Assembly (NCBI GenBank): GCA_020026415.1
Contig: JAHHQL010000001.1
Span: 1 to 64,000, forward strand
Direction of reading: 5' to 3'
DNA: 64,000 bases
From: Alistipes sp.
GTDB lineage: Bacteria > Bacteroidota > Bacteroidia > Bacteroidales > Rikenellaceae
Part shown: in pieces, positions 16,568-24,973 of the stretch
How positions within the stretch are numbered: position 1 is the stretch's first letter
Layout of the letters: every line of letters begins with the position of its first letter
Program-made: the position numbers and the translations under genes
The notes under the pieces: model-generated
Database searches by the model: none
Seen by the model: only the letters and a program-made list of their open reading frames with translations
What the model was told of the DNA's origin: nothing

Positions 16568-18256
16568 ATGAAACTTAAATCCTATTTGTTGAGTTTGCTG
16601 GTTCTGTTTGCATGCTCTCTGGTGGTAACAAGTTGCGAAGAAGATCCGATCGATAAGTTCGGTGACGTTACGGTTGATGGTCATACGCTGGCATTCGATC
16701 TGCGTGTCGGAGGTCAGACTGCCAAAGCCGTGAATGTCGAGGTATTGCCTTCGAACAACGAGTCCACCTACTATTTCGGTATCATCCCCTCGGAGGAAGT
16801 CGGTGATACCGCAGGTGACGAATTGGTAAAGATGCTGCTTGACAAGAACGCCAATTCACAGTTGATTTCGGGTCGTCACTATGTGACCTCCGAGGCTATG
16901 GAAAATGAGGCTCCGTTGCAGCCCGCAACGGCTTATATCGCATATGCACTGGGTTATGATGCCGGTACGCAGACCGTAACTTCGGATCTGACTATGAAAC
17001 CGTTCAAGACCAAGAAGGGCGAGGCTGCTGCCGTTACGGCTCCTGAGGTTGAGTTCATCGGTGTTACCGATGAAAAGGGAGGTGTTTACGGCTTCGCTGC
17101 CCGTTGTACTTCGAAGGATGCCTCCGAGGCTTACATCGGAGTGCTGCCCGTTGGTGCTTACGATCAGTTGAAGGGGCAGGGTGTTACCTTGGAGACCTTG
17201 TTCGATAACATCGAGGGTTACATAACCTTCTCGGAGCAGAACGGCTGGTTGGATAGGCTGAACACCGAAGACGGAATCGCTTTGAATGCAGGTAAGATTG
17301 ACGGCAAGGGTCGTGAAGGTGTACTGAAGGTATTCAACACAGACAAAGCCGTTACGGTTGCTTGGACAAACACCAGTGGTGAGAAGGATTCGTGGTCGAG
17401 TGCATCGACGACTCCTAACCCCGACAATGGTGGTGTCAGCGCACCTGAGGTTCAGTTCCAAGGAGGTATCGACGATGCTCAAGGTGTGTATGCATTTGTT
17501 GCAAAGTGCGTATCGGGTGATGCAACCGGTGCAATGATCGGACTGTTGGAGGGTGGTGCTTATGAGACCCTTAAAGGACAGGGCGGTTCGCTGGCCAATG
17601 TATTCGATATGTTGCAGGGTGCAACCGATTTCGCCAGCCAGCAGGGTTGGTTGGAAGCACTCAACAGCGCAGACGGTCTGGGTCTGAACGCCGGTAAGGT
17701 CGAGGCTGGTACTGTTCTTGAGGCCTTTCTGAAGGTTACCAACGACGAGGGAGGTATCACGGTTAAGTGGGCCGACACTAAGGGGCAGAGCGACTCGTGG
17801 AACAACGGCGGTCAGGGTGGTGGCGACACCCCCGCAGGCAACAATCCTACTGTTGAGTTCCTGGCAGGTGTTCACGATGGTGTCGTAACTTTTGCAATGG
17901 CTTGTACTTCACAGGATGCAACGACTGCTTTCTTGATCATCGCTGAGAAAGCTGAGGTTGATGAGATGAACGCTTCGCTTGAGGATATTATGAACGAAAA
18001 TATAAAAGGTGCACTGGAGTTCAAGCCCGAGTGGATGGCGAAATTCAACTCGAAGGACGGGATGTCGCTGACCAACAAATCTTTGGATCCCAAAGGTGTA
18101 TGGACGGGTATTCTGGATACGCGCAACGAAGGTGGCCGTCTGGTAAAACGTGCTGATACGGATAGCGGTGCGATCAAATCGACTCGCATGTTCGTTCGCT
18201 CGGCAAAAGTTGCTTTCAAGCCCGCTTATGTTTCGAGTGCAGTAGCACTGAGATAA
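16568..18256 (+). CDS. Modular surface lipoprotein 3 (A-B-B-B)
   Basis: A 562-residue member of the eight-gene family. The N-terminus begins MKLKSYLLSLL like its paralogs, but lipid Cys23 is followed by EEDP rather than SDDD. An A module (about 36-150; VEVLPSNNESTYYFGIIPSEEVG and LQPATAYIAYALGYDAG) precedes three B modules (about 157-290, 291-420 and 427-545). Their signatures are ARCTSKDA, AKCVSGDA and MACTSQDA; the last ends GGRLVKRAD. The first two B modules are close relatives of each other (both have LKGQG and FxNIxG or FDMLQG segments and end in xDSWSS/DSWNN linkers), which suggests internal duplication. There is no thioredoxin domain. Own -7 box and terminator. Confidence 0.85.
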   Translation: MKLKSYLLSLLVLFACSLVVTSCEEDPIDKFGDVTVDGHTLAFDLRVGGQTAKAVNVEVLPSNNESTYYFGIIPSEEVGDTAGDELVKMLLDKNANSQLISGRHYVTSEAMENEAPLQPATAYIAYALGYDAGTQTVTSDLTMKPFKTKKGEAAAVTAPEVEFIGVTDEKGGVYGFAARCTSKDASEAYIGVLPVGAYDQLKGQGVTLETLFDNIEGYITFSEQNGWLDRLNTEDGIALNAGKIDGKGREGVLKVFNTDKAVTVAWTNTSGEKDSWSSASTTPNPDNGGVSAPEVQFQGGIDDAQGVYAFVAKCVSGDATGAMIGLLEGGAYETLKGQGGSLANVFDMLQGATDFASQQGWLEALNSADGLGLNAGKVEAGTVLEAFLKVTNDEGGITVKWADTKGQSDSWNNGGQGGGDTPAGNNPTVEFLAGVHDGVVTFAMACTSQDATTAFLIIAEKAEVDEMNASLEDIMNENIKGALEFKPEWMAKFNSKDGMSLTNKSLDPKGVWTGILDTRNEGGRLVKRADTDSGAIKSTRMFVRSAKVAFKPAYVSSAVALR

Positions 18257-18285
18257 CAAATATCGAGATTCTCTGAATTTCGTCA

Positions 18286-18319
18286 GAGGGGCGGTGGAAA
18301 ACACCGCCCCTCATTTTTT
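18286..18319 (+). terminator. Terminator after lipoprotein 3
   Basis: Perfect stem GAGGGGCGGTG/CACCGCCCCTC, 5-base loop, then six T. Confidence 0.93.
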
Positions 18320-18583
18320 GTCTTGTCGGAAGGGTTGCCGGGGATGATCGGATGCCGGACGACTTGAAAAAAAGCGTGTGTCCCGATTGGGAAAACGGCG
18401 TATGACCCGAAAGTATGCGGAGAAAAACAGCAACGTTGTCGCGGGTAAAATCGCGGAGAGTTGCTGAAACGGACTTGCTCACGGTCGCGGGGGAGGCATC
18501 GCCGATATGTTGCGAGGAGGGCAGGTCGAAGAAAAATTTTGTTTTTTTCTGTAATTTAAAGATTATAATTCCAATAAAATTTA

Positions 18584-18591
18584 TACTTTTG
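18584..18591 (+). promoter_or_regulatory. -7 box TACTTTTG for lipoprotein 4
   Basis: TAnnTTTG match in A+T-rich DNA, 66 bases before the start at 18657. No TTG at standard spacing. Confidence 0.45.
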
Positions 18592-18656
18592 TAAGAGTGT
18601 ATATGATACAACAAAACATAATTGAAAATTAACTTAATAACTAAAACCAACAATTT

Positions 18657-19913
18657 ATGAAATTCAAATCCTTTTTTTGGAGTCTGTTGTCGGTTGCTGC
18701 GCTGTCTCTGAGTGTTACGGCTTGTAGTGATGACGATAACAACAACGTGAAACCTACTCCCGAACCCGAACCTCAGCCTGAAGTTCCTGCCGAAGCACCT
18801 CAGATCGACGTGAGAGGTATCTTCCGCAAGGAGTCGAACATGATGTCGTTCAATATCAAATGTATGTCGCATGATGCCAAGACGGGTATGTACTATATCG
18901 ACAAAACTGCCGATATCGACAAGGCTTTGGAGACTGCAAAGATCGAGGATCTGATTAAGGACGGTGTAAATCTTGACGAACTGGGTAAAGATTGGCAGGA
19001 TATGGTAAACTCGGAGCGCGGTATGGACTTCGGTTTCGGTGTGGCAAGCGGTCTCGAACTTGGCGTATCGTGGGGTTGCATTGCCGAGGTTAGCAACGGT
19101 AAGGCAAGTGCCATCAAACGTGCCGACTGTCTGGCTGACGCAAAACCCGTAGAGGGTATCGAACTGCGTGTCGAGGGTGAGGCAGGTGACCGTAACCACG
19201 AGCATACCGATACCTGCATCTCGTTGTTCATGTCTTGCACTACGCAGAACGCCGTATCGGCTCGCTATGTCTTCGGTGGCAGCATCATCATTAAAGGCTG
19301 GTTGGAAGAAATGACCATGGAGCAGTTCGTCGAGAAACAGGGTCGTGATCTGACCGAGTTGGCTAACACCGCCATCGACGAACTGAACGGTATGAACGAG
19401 GGTGCTCCCCTGTGGTTCGAGTTCAACTCGAAGGCAAGTATCCAGCCTTCGACGGCTTACACATGGATTCTTGAGGCTAAAGACAAGGACGGCAATTCGG
19501 CTCTGAAGTCGATAGAAGTTACCACGACTGCAGGTGAGGTAGGTGACGGCCCCGTTGTCGCTTTCACGGGTCACGTGATCGACAACCCCGACAAACCCGG
19601 TGAGCAGATGTACGTATTTCAGGCAATCTGCAAATCGCAGGATGCTACCGCAGCACGTATGGCTCTGATGAACAAGGATTCGTATGACGCAATGGCTGAT
19701 CAGACGATCGAGCAGATTATCAACGGTCTGGATCAGACGAAGATCAACGTATTCAACGCAGAGTGGTTGGGTATCCTTAACCAGCCCGACGGTATCGCTT
19801 TGAACGTACCGGTTCCCGTACAGGACGGTCTGGTATTGAGCGGTCTTCTTGAGGTTGTAAACGCCGGCGGTAAGACTTTCCGCTATGCCGATACCGCAGG
19901 TGGTAAGAAATAA
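18657..19913 (+). CDS. Modular surface lipoprotein 4 (B-B-B)
   Basis: The smallest family member at 418 residues. Lipid Cys23 is followed by SDDDN and a Pro/Glu-rich spacer. It lacks A, BACON and thioredoxin domains and consists of three B modules (about 45-165, 168-297 and 299-415). The signatures are IKCMSHDA, MSCTTQNA and AICKSQDA. The second module opens with the AGDRNHEHTD turn seen in other paralogs, and the third ends NAGGKTFRYAD. As the minimal architecture, it shows that the B module folds and functions without the other domains (inference). It is flanked by its own -7 box and terminator. Function unknown. Confidence 0.85.
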   Translation: MKFKSFFWSLLSVAALSLSVTACSDDDNNNVKPTPEPEPQPEVPAEAPQIDVRGIFRKESNMMSFNIKCMSHDAKTGMYYIDKTADIDKALETAKIEDLIKDGVNLDELGKDWQDMVNSERGMDFGFGVASGLELGVSWGCIAEVSNGKASAIKRADCLADAKPVEGIELRVEGEAGDRNHEHTDTCISLFMSCTTQNAVSARYVFGGSIIIKGWLEEMTMEQFVEKQGRDLTELANTAIDELNGMNEGAPLWFEFNSKASIQPSTAYTWILEAKDKDGNSALKSIEVTTTAGEVGDGPVVAFTGHVIDNPDKPGEQMYVFQAICKSQDATAARMALMNKDSYDAMADQTIEQIINGLDQTKINVFNAEWLGILNQPDGIALNVPVPVQDGLVLSGLLEVVNAGGKTFRYADTAGGKK

Positions 19914-19967
19914 ATGAGTGCAAGTCGCGATTAGTCGATAATCCGACACACTTCTTATCTGTATTTG

Positions 19968-20006
19968 ACGGGTAATCCTTTGAGAAAGGGGTTGCCCGTT
20001 TTTTTT
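19968..20006 (+). terminator. Terminator after lipoprotein 4
   Basis: Stem ACGGGTAA-CCTTT/AAAGG-GTT-CCCGT with small mismatches, ending in a run of at least seven T. Confidence 0.85.
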
Positions 20007-20171
20007 GCGTTCGGACGGAGCGTTTGTGAAGTTTTTGTCGCCCGTTTCCGACACCTGTGGAAACCCGACTGCCTGCAACGGGGTAATTTGCTAATTATCG
20101 CTTGTTTGTCTTGCCTGAGGAATCTTTTCCTACAATATTTGAAAAAATTAGCGTGATTGTGATAAATTGCG

Positions 20172-20179
20172 TATATTTG
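20172..20179 (+). promoter_or_regulatory. -7 box TATATTTG for lipoprotein 5
   Basis: Exact TAnnTTTG match 86 bases before the start at 20265. Only a weak TTA lies near the expected -33 position. Confidence 0.5.
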
Positions 20180-20264
20180 CACCGCAAAAATGGGGGCAGT
20201 ATGCTTTCTCAACCTGTTAGACACAATTGTAAACACTTATAAATCAATTATCTAAACTAATCTT

Positions 20265-22274
20265 ATGAAGCTTAAATTTTATTTGTGGAGTCTGCTGACG
20301 TTTGCAGCCTGCTCCATGACCGCAGTGGGATGTAGTGATGATGACAATGTCGTCACTCCTCCGGATGAGAAGCCGACGGTTGATCTGACGTTCACGTTGA
20401 GCGTTGATAATGTATCGGCTCACGGTGCAGATTTGAAGGTCGTGCCTTCTAAGAATGACGAGACTTACTATGCCGCTTACCTGCCTTCGGAAGAGGTTCA
20501 GGGCAAGGACGAGCAGGCTTTGATCAGTACGATCATGGCCGGTGTAAAAGAGAGTGATCTGTTCAAGGGCGAGCATTCGTTCGCTGCTGCCGACATGACG
20601 CTCGATGCACAGACTTCTTATACGTTCATGGCTTTCGGTTACAAGGCCGGCAAAGCCACGACGAAGATCGAAAAATCGAAATTCATGACCACCGAGGATT
20701 CGGAAAAACCCGAACCTGAACCCGAACCCAATCCTGAGGCAAATGCTCCCGAAGTAACTCTGTTCGGCGTGTTCAACGACAAGACCGCTTCGTGTGATTT
20801 CACGATGCAGTGCGTATCGAAGAACGCCCGGAAGGCTGCTTATCTGGCTATGCCTACCGAGTATGTCAAGCGCGAGGAGCACAGAGGCAAGACGCTTGAG
20901 CAGATCATGCAGGAGAACGGTCTGACCGACATTGCAGAGATGGATCTGTTCAACGGCGAGGGTCTGATGCACTCGTTCGGTGTCAAGGAGGGTCTGACGG
21001 CAGGTATGCAGATTACTTTCCTGTTGAAGGCCGAGAACGCCGAGGGCAGTGTCATCAAACGTGCCGACTCGCAGTTGCAGAACAATGTTGCCAACAACGG
21101 TCCCGAGATGGTACTGATCGGTAACGGTAACGCTTCGAGCATCTGGTTCGTAGCCAAGTCTTTGACCAAGGACGTTAAGTCGGGTGCAATGACTGTTCTG
21201 CCCGCTACCAAGATTAACGATATTCTCAATGCCGGTGGTTCGCTGTCGGAGATCGTGGACGAGAACGGATCGAACACCAACCTGTTCACTCCCTTCGATG
21301 CCGATGCTCTGAACATGATGAACAACGACGAGAAAGGTCTGACGCTGGAGATCCAGGGTGCACAGGTAAATATCGTTTATACCGCCCTGATGTTCGTTCT
21401 TAACGACAATGGCCGTACGATCAAACGTGCCGATGCACAGATCAATACCAACCAGAGCAATGTCGAGGATCTGACCGAGGCTACGTTCCTTGAGAATATC
21501 TGGAACTACCAGACCGATCCCGCCTTCAAGTATCTGGGTGAGGGTTCTGTTGCCATCGACTTCTACGCCGAGTGGTGTGGTAACTGCAAGGCTATGGAGC
21601 CCATCTACAACAAGTTGGCCGAGGAGTTCGCAGGTCGCGTGACGTTCTACCGCTGCGATGTCGAGAATACGGGTTATGTGCACCAGATGATTGCCAAGCA
21701 CATCGGTGTGAACGGTGGTATTCCGTTGTTCGTCTTCATTTCGAGCAAGGGTGAGGTTACTTACCTCCAGGGTAAGGTACCCGAAGCCAAGTTGAGCAGC
21801 ATGATCAACAACATCGCCGGTGAGGGTAAGAACCCTGAGGTTGTCCTGACGGGCGAGTACAAGAACAACGCCGCTTCGTTCTTCATGCAGTGCACGTCGA
21901 AGGATGCACGCAGCGCACAGTGGATGGTTGCCGATGCAGGCAGCATCGACTCGTTCATCAAGGAGAACAACATGACCATCGAGGACTTCATCGACTACAA
22001 CGGCAAGGATATGAGCCGCGAGTACATCAACGCTCTGAACGGTACGGGTATCGTAAACGATGCCGAGGTTGCAGCCGGTGCTACGGTCTCCTGCCTGCTC
22101 GATGTCGAGAACATCGGCGGTCGTACGGTTAAGCGTGCCAACGTAACCGCTCCCGGTCAGAAGTCGGCAACCCGCTCGGAGGCTGTTCGTTTCGTGGCTC
22201 CCAAGCACGAGATGTCGATGGCAAGCGGTAAGGTGGGTTATGTCATGCACCTGAACATTGCCGATTTCGAATAA
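20265..22274 (+). CDS. Modular surface lipoprotein 5 with thioredoxin (CGNC) domain (A-B-B-Trx-B)
   Basis: A 669-residue family member with lipid Cys23 followed by SDDDN. An A module (about 38-148) is followed by B modules at about 161-275 and 279-400. A thioredoxin domain lies at about 401-522 and a third B module at about 525-640. The thioredoxin part has AIDFYAEWCGNCKAMEPIYNKL with the dithiol at 438 and 441 and the cis-Pro motif GGIPLFVFI, so it should be redox-active. B signatures are MQCVSKNA, a variant KSLTKDV without Cys, and MQCTSKDA; three modules end in IKRAD or VKRAN. Placing a thioredoxin between B modules rather than at an end is unusual. Own -7 box and terminator. Confidence 0.87.
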   Translation: MKLKFYLWSLLTFAACSMTAVGCSDDDNVVTPPDEKPTVDLTFTLSVDNVSAHGADLKVVPSKNDETYYAAYLPSEEVQGKDEQALISTIMAGVKESDLFKGEHSFAAADMTLDAQTSYTFMAFGYKAGKATTKIEKSKFMTTEDSEKPEPEPEPNPEANAPEVTLFGVFNDKTASCDFTMQCVSKNARKAAYLAMPTEYVKREEHRGKTLEQIMQENGLTDIAEMDLFNGEGLMHSFGVKEGLTAGMQITFLLKAENAEGSVIKRADSQLQNNVANNGPEMVLIGNGNASSIWFVAKSLTKDVKSGAMTVLPATKINDILNAGGSLSEIVDENGSNTNLFTPFDADALNMMNNDEKGLTLEIQGAQVNIVYTALMFVLNDNGRTIKRADAQINTNQSNVEDLTEATFLENIWNYQTDPAFKYLGEGSVAIDFYAEWCGNCKAMEPIYNKLAEEFAGRVTFYRCDVENTGYVHQMIAKHIGVNGGIPLFVFISSKGEVTYLQGKVPEAKLSSMINNIAGEGKNPEVVLTGEYKNNAASFFMQCTSKDARSAQWMVADAGSIDSFIKENNMTIEDFIDYNGKDMSREYINALNGTGIVNDAEVAAGATVSCLLDVENIGGRTVKRANVTAPGQKSATRSEAVRFVAPKHEMSMASGKVGYVMHLNIADFE

Positions 22275-22337
22275 AAGATTCGATTCGCTGTTTGAAGGAT
22301 GCTGCGGCATCCCGAAATAAGAGTTTAAGTTATTTGG

Positions 22338-22385
22338 CCGAGGCTGTTTTCCCGTGTGGAAGACAGCCTCGGTTTGTTTTTTTGG
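22338..22385 (+). terminator. Terminator after lipoprotein 5
   Basis: Long stem CCGAGGCTGT-TTCC/GGAA-ACAGCCTCGG followed by a T-rich run. Confidence 0.92.
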
Positions 22386-22543
22386 GGGAGGAGCGGGACT
22401 TCTGAAGTTGAAACATTGTAATTGCCAGAGATTTTGAGTTGTCGGATCGTTCTGGGAATATGTTTCCCGATTTACGGGGTGAGGGCGAAGTTTCGGAGTT
22501 TCAAAAAAAATGTGATTTATTTCAAAACCTTTGATTTATTTGC

Positions 22544-22551
22544 TATCTTTG
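22544..22551 (+). promoter_or_regulatory. -7 box TATCTTTG for lipoprotein 6
   Basis: Exact TAnnTTTG match 57 bases before the start at 22608. The -33 region has no clear TTG. Confidence 0.55.
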
Positions 22552-22607
22552 CCCCGATAAAATGGAATTTGACAAATTGCATTTATAACACACTTAAACT
22601 CAATCTT

Positions 22608-24665
22608 ATGAAATTAAAATCTTATTTATGGTCGTTGCTGACTGTATGTGCATTTGCCTTCACGGCAGCAAGTTGTAGCGATGACGACGAAGTCGTTCCG
22701 CCCACTCCCACACCCGACACCGATGCTCCCGCCGTTACGCTGAAGTCGTCGTCGAAGGAAGTTGCCGCAGAAGGCGGTGAGTATTCGTTCGGTTTCACCG
22801 TAGCCAATGCAACCGATGCAAAGGTGGAGGCGACAACCGGTGTTTCTTGGGTAGAAAATGTAAGCGTTAAAGAGTCGCGCACGTCGTTCGACGGCGAGGT
22901 TTCGTTCTCGGTTAAGGCCAACAGCGAGACTGTTGCGCGTAAGGCCACCATCACGGTATCTTACAAAGGTGCAAAGAGCGTTGAATTTGAATTGACTCAG
23001 GTTGCCAAGGGCGAGCCCGAACCTCAGCCCCAGCCCGAAGGCCCCGTTGCTGACGGTAAGGTTAAGGAACTGACTCCCGAACAGTTCGTAAAATGGATCT
23101 ATGACGTGAAGAACGATGCCAAGAAGGAGAATTTCTTGGGTAATCTGCCCGCAGTGATCGACTTCTACGGTCCCGGTTGCGGTGAGCACCTCGTACCTAT
23201 CTTCGACCACATGGCCGCAGAGTTCAAGGGTCAGATCAACTTCTTCCGTTTCAACTTCACGATTCCTGAGGCTAAGGAGATCAAGGAATACATGGGTGTT
23301 AAGATGTGCCCGACGCTTGGTTTCTTGAAAAAGGGCATGGCTCCCGCCATGATTGGTGAGAAAGAGGCTAACGCCATCAAGACCGACGAGTTGATGAAGG
23401 CCGCCATCAAGAAGTATCTGGGTATTGGCGATGGTGAGACCCCTGCTCCCAATCCCGAACCCAATCCCGAACCCGAACCCGAACCCCAGCCCACGCCCGC
23501 CGAAGGTGTTGAGCGCATGGAGGGTTTCACCGAGGGCAACGCTCCCAAACTGCTCGTTTCGGCAGGTCTGGGTGACTCGGCAGGCAAGAACAAGGATACT
23601 CAGTTCTATTTTGTAGTTGATTGCAAGTCGAAGGACGCTACTGCGGGTTCGTGCGGCGTTTGGTCGTATGCCGAGATTTCGGCTGCTTTGCAGAACTCGA
23701 CTCTTCCCGAAGTTCTGGCTTCGGCACAGGAGGTTTATAAATTCGATAACGGCGACATCAATGGTATCAACATCGGTGGTGCTGCATTTGACCAACTCGA
23801 ACTGATTCCCGCAACTGCTTACTCGCTGCTCGTCGAGTTGAAGAACAAAGAGGGTGGTCGTGTTATCGAGCACTACAAAGTTACTACCGCTGCCACCGGT
23901 GAAGGTGGTGCTACCGGTGAGAGCAAAGTCATCCCGATGGACAACGAGATGTTCAAGTCGATGGTTTGGGACTTCACCACTTCGGAGCAGTTCCAGTACA
24001 AAGGCCACAGCCACATGTTCATCGAGTTCGGTGCTGACTGGTGCCACAACTGCAAGGATATGGAGCCTATCGTAGCCAAGATGTCGGTTGAGTTCGGCGA
24101 TCGTATCGCATTCTTCTCGGTAAACCGTGATGCCAATAATAAGGCTAATAAGCCCTGTTTCGATGCTCTTTGCAAGGTAACCGGTCACGACGGTGGTATT
24201 CCCTTCTTCGTAATGATTACTGCTGACGGTAAGATTAACTATACGAAAGGAAAAATGTCGAAGTCGAATCTGAAGAGATTCATCGAGAGTGCATTTCCAA
24301 AAGAGCCCGAACCTCAGGTTGATGGTCCTACGTTCACCGTATCGGGTTCGTACAACGGGTCGAAGGCTGATTTGAAGGCTGTTTGCTCGTCGAAAGACGC
24401 AACCGCTGCCAAATATGTATTCTTACCCAAAACGATGGTTGATAATCTGTTGAAGATTGGTAACACGCTGGAGACTTTGGTTGATGCCATGGCTTCTGTA
24501 ACGAATTTGTCGGCTGACGAGGTAAAAGCATTCAACGGCGATGGTTTTAGTGTATCGTTGCCCATTGACGCAGGTACCGAGCGCAGTTTCATCCTGCTGG
24601 CCCAGAATGCCAAAGGCGGCAAGAGCGCACAGCGTGCTGATGTTAAGGGACGCAGTAATCCGTAG
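22608..24665 (+). CDS. Modular surface lipoprotein 6 with two thioredoxin-fold domains (BACON-Trx-B-Trx-B)
   Basis: A 685-residue family member. ATG 22608 was chosen because it gives the family N-terminus MKLKSYLWSLL and lipid Cys23 with SDDDE. A BACON-like domain (about 43-135) is close to that of the gene at 3115 (shared KESRTSFDG). A first thioredoxin fold (about 145-272) has a degenerate site, GCGEH at 190-194, with only one Cys, so it is probably not a dithiol enzyme. A Pro/Glu/Asn linker and a B module (VDCKSKDA) follow. The second thioredoxin (about 441-565) has the intact WCHNC site at 478-482 and GGIPFFVM. The last B module has AVCSSKDA. One active and one inactive thioredoxin in one lipoprotein is unusual. 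Confidence 0.88.
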   Translation: MKLKSYLWSLLTVCAFAFTAASCSDDDEVVPPTPTPDTDAPAVTLKSSSKEVAAEGGEYSFGFTVANATDAKVEATTGVSWVENVSVKESRTSFDGEVSFSVKANSETVARKATITVSYKGAKSVEFELTQVAKGEPEPQPQPEGPVADGKVKELTPEQFVKWIYDVKNDAKKENFLGNLPAVIDFYGPGCGEHLVPIFDHMAAEFKGQINFFRFNFTIPEAKEIKEYMGVKMCPTLGFLKKGMAPAMIGEKEANAIKTDELMKAAIKKYLGIGDGETPAPNPEPNPEPEPEPQPTPAEGVERMEGFTEGNAPKLLVSAGLGDSAGKNKDTQFYFVVDCKSKDATAGSCGVWSYAEISAALQNSTLPEVLASAQEVYKFDNGDINGINIGGAAFDQLELIPATAYSLLVELKNKEGGRVIEHYKVTTAATGEGGATGESKVIPMDNEMFKSMVWDFTTSEQFQYKGHSHMFIEFGADWCHNCKDMEPIVAKMSVEFGDRIAFFSVNRDANNKANKPCFDALCKVTGHDGGIPFFVMITADGKINYTKGKMSKSNLKRFIESAFPKEPEPQVDGPTFTVSGSYNGSKADLKAVCSSKDATAAKYVFLPKTMVDNLLKIGNTLETLVDAMASVTNLSADEVKAFNGDGFSVSLPIDAGTERSFILLAQNAKGGKSAQRADVKGRSNP

Positions 24666-24685
24666 GGATTAACGGAAAATCCTCG

Positions 24686-24727
24686 AAAAGAGGGAACGGC
24701 TTTCGGGCTGTTCCCTCTTTTCTTTTT
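24686..24727 (+). terminator. Terminator after lipoprotein 6
   Basis: Stem AAAAGAGGGAAC/GTTCCCTCTTTT followed by CTTTTT. Confidence 0.93.
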
Positions 24728-24913
24728 GGTACGGAGACGGAAGAGAAGATATTTGTTAAAAATATTAATAAAATGGTGTTTTGAAAATAAACAAATCCTG
24801 TTTTTGCGATATGATATGGATTTTTAAAAAGTTATATTTATAAAATATTTACAAAACGAGAAGAAAAAATCGAATTTCCTTGTGTGCGAATTTTTTTTTC
24901 CAAATAAAAAATC

Positions 24914-24921
24914 TACCTTTG
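24914..24921 (+). promoter_or_regulatory. -7 box TACCTTTG for lipoprotein 7
   Basis: Exact TAnnTTTG match 53 bases before the start at 24974. The -33 position is a plain T run. Confidence 0.55.
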
Positions 24922-24973
24922 CATCGCAATTTTGGAGAATACACAATTATTCAATACTTAAAAAATCAACCTT

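Larger units (their letters stand above)
18257..18656 (+). other. 400-bp intergenic region
   Basis: Holds the terminator at 18286 and the -7 box at 18584. The 250 bases between them show no credible ORF, tRNA or repeat. Confidence 0.5.
19914..20264 (+). other. 351-bp intergenic region
   Basis: Terminator at 19968 and -7 box at 20172, with no credible gene between. The short ORFs on both strands overlap the terminator. Confidence 0.5.
22275..22607 (+). other. 333-bp intergenic region
   Basis: Terminator at 22338 and -7 box at 22544. An in-frame upstream ATG at 22422 would extend lipoprotein 6 but lies upstream of the promoter and destroys the signal peptide, so this stretch is untranslated. 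Confidence 0.6.
24666..24973 (+). other. 308-bp A+T-rich intergenic region
   Basis: Terminator at 24686, then about 180 bases of strongly A+T-rich DNA and the -7 box at 24914. No gene seen. Confidence 0.5.

Noticed and set aside
22422..22607. 62-residue N-terminal extension of lipoprotein 6
   Set aside because: It lies upstream of the -7 box and would bury the conserved lipoprotein signal.
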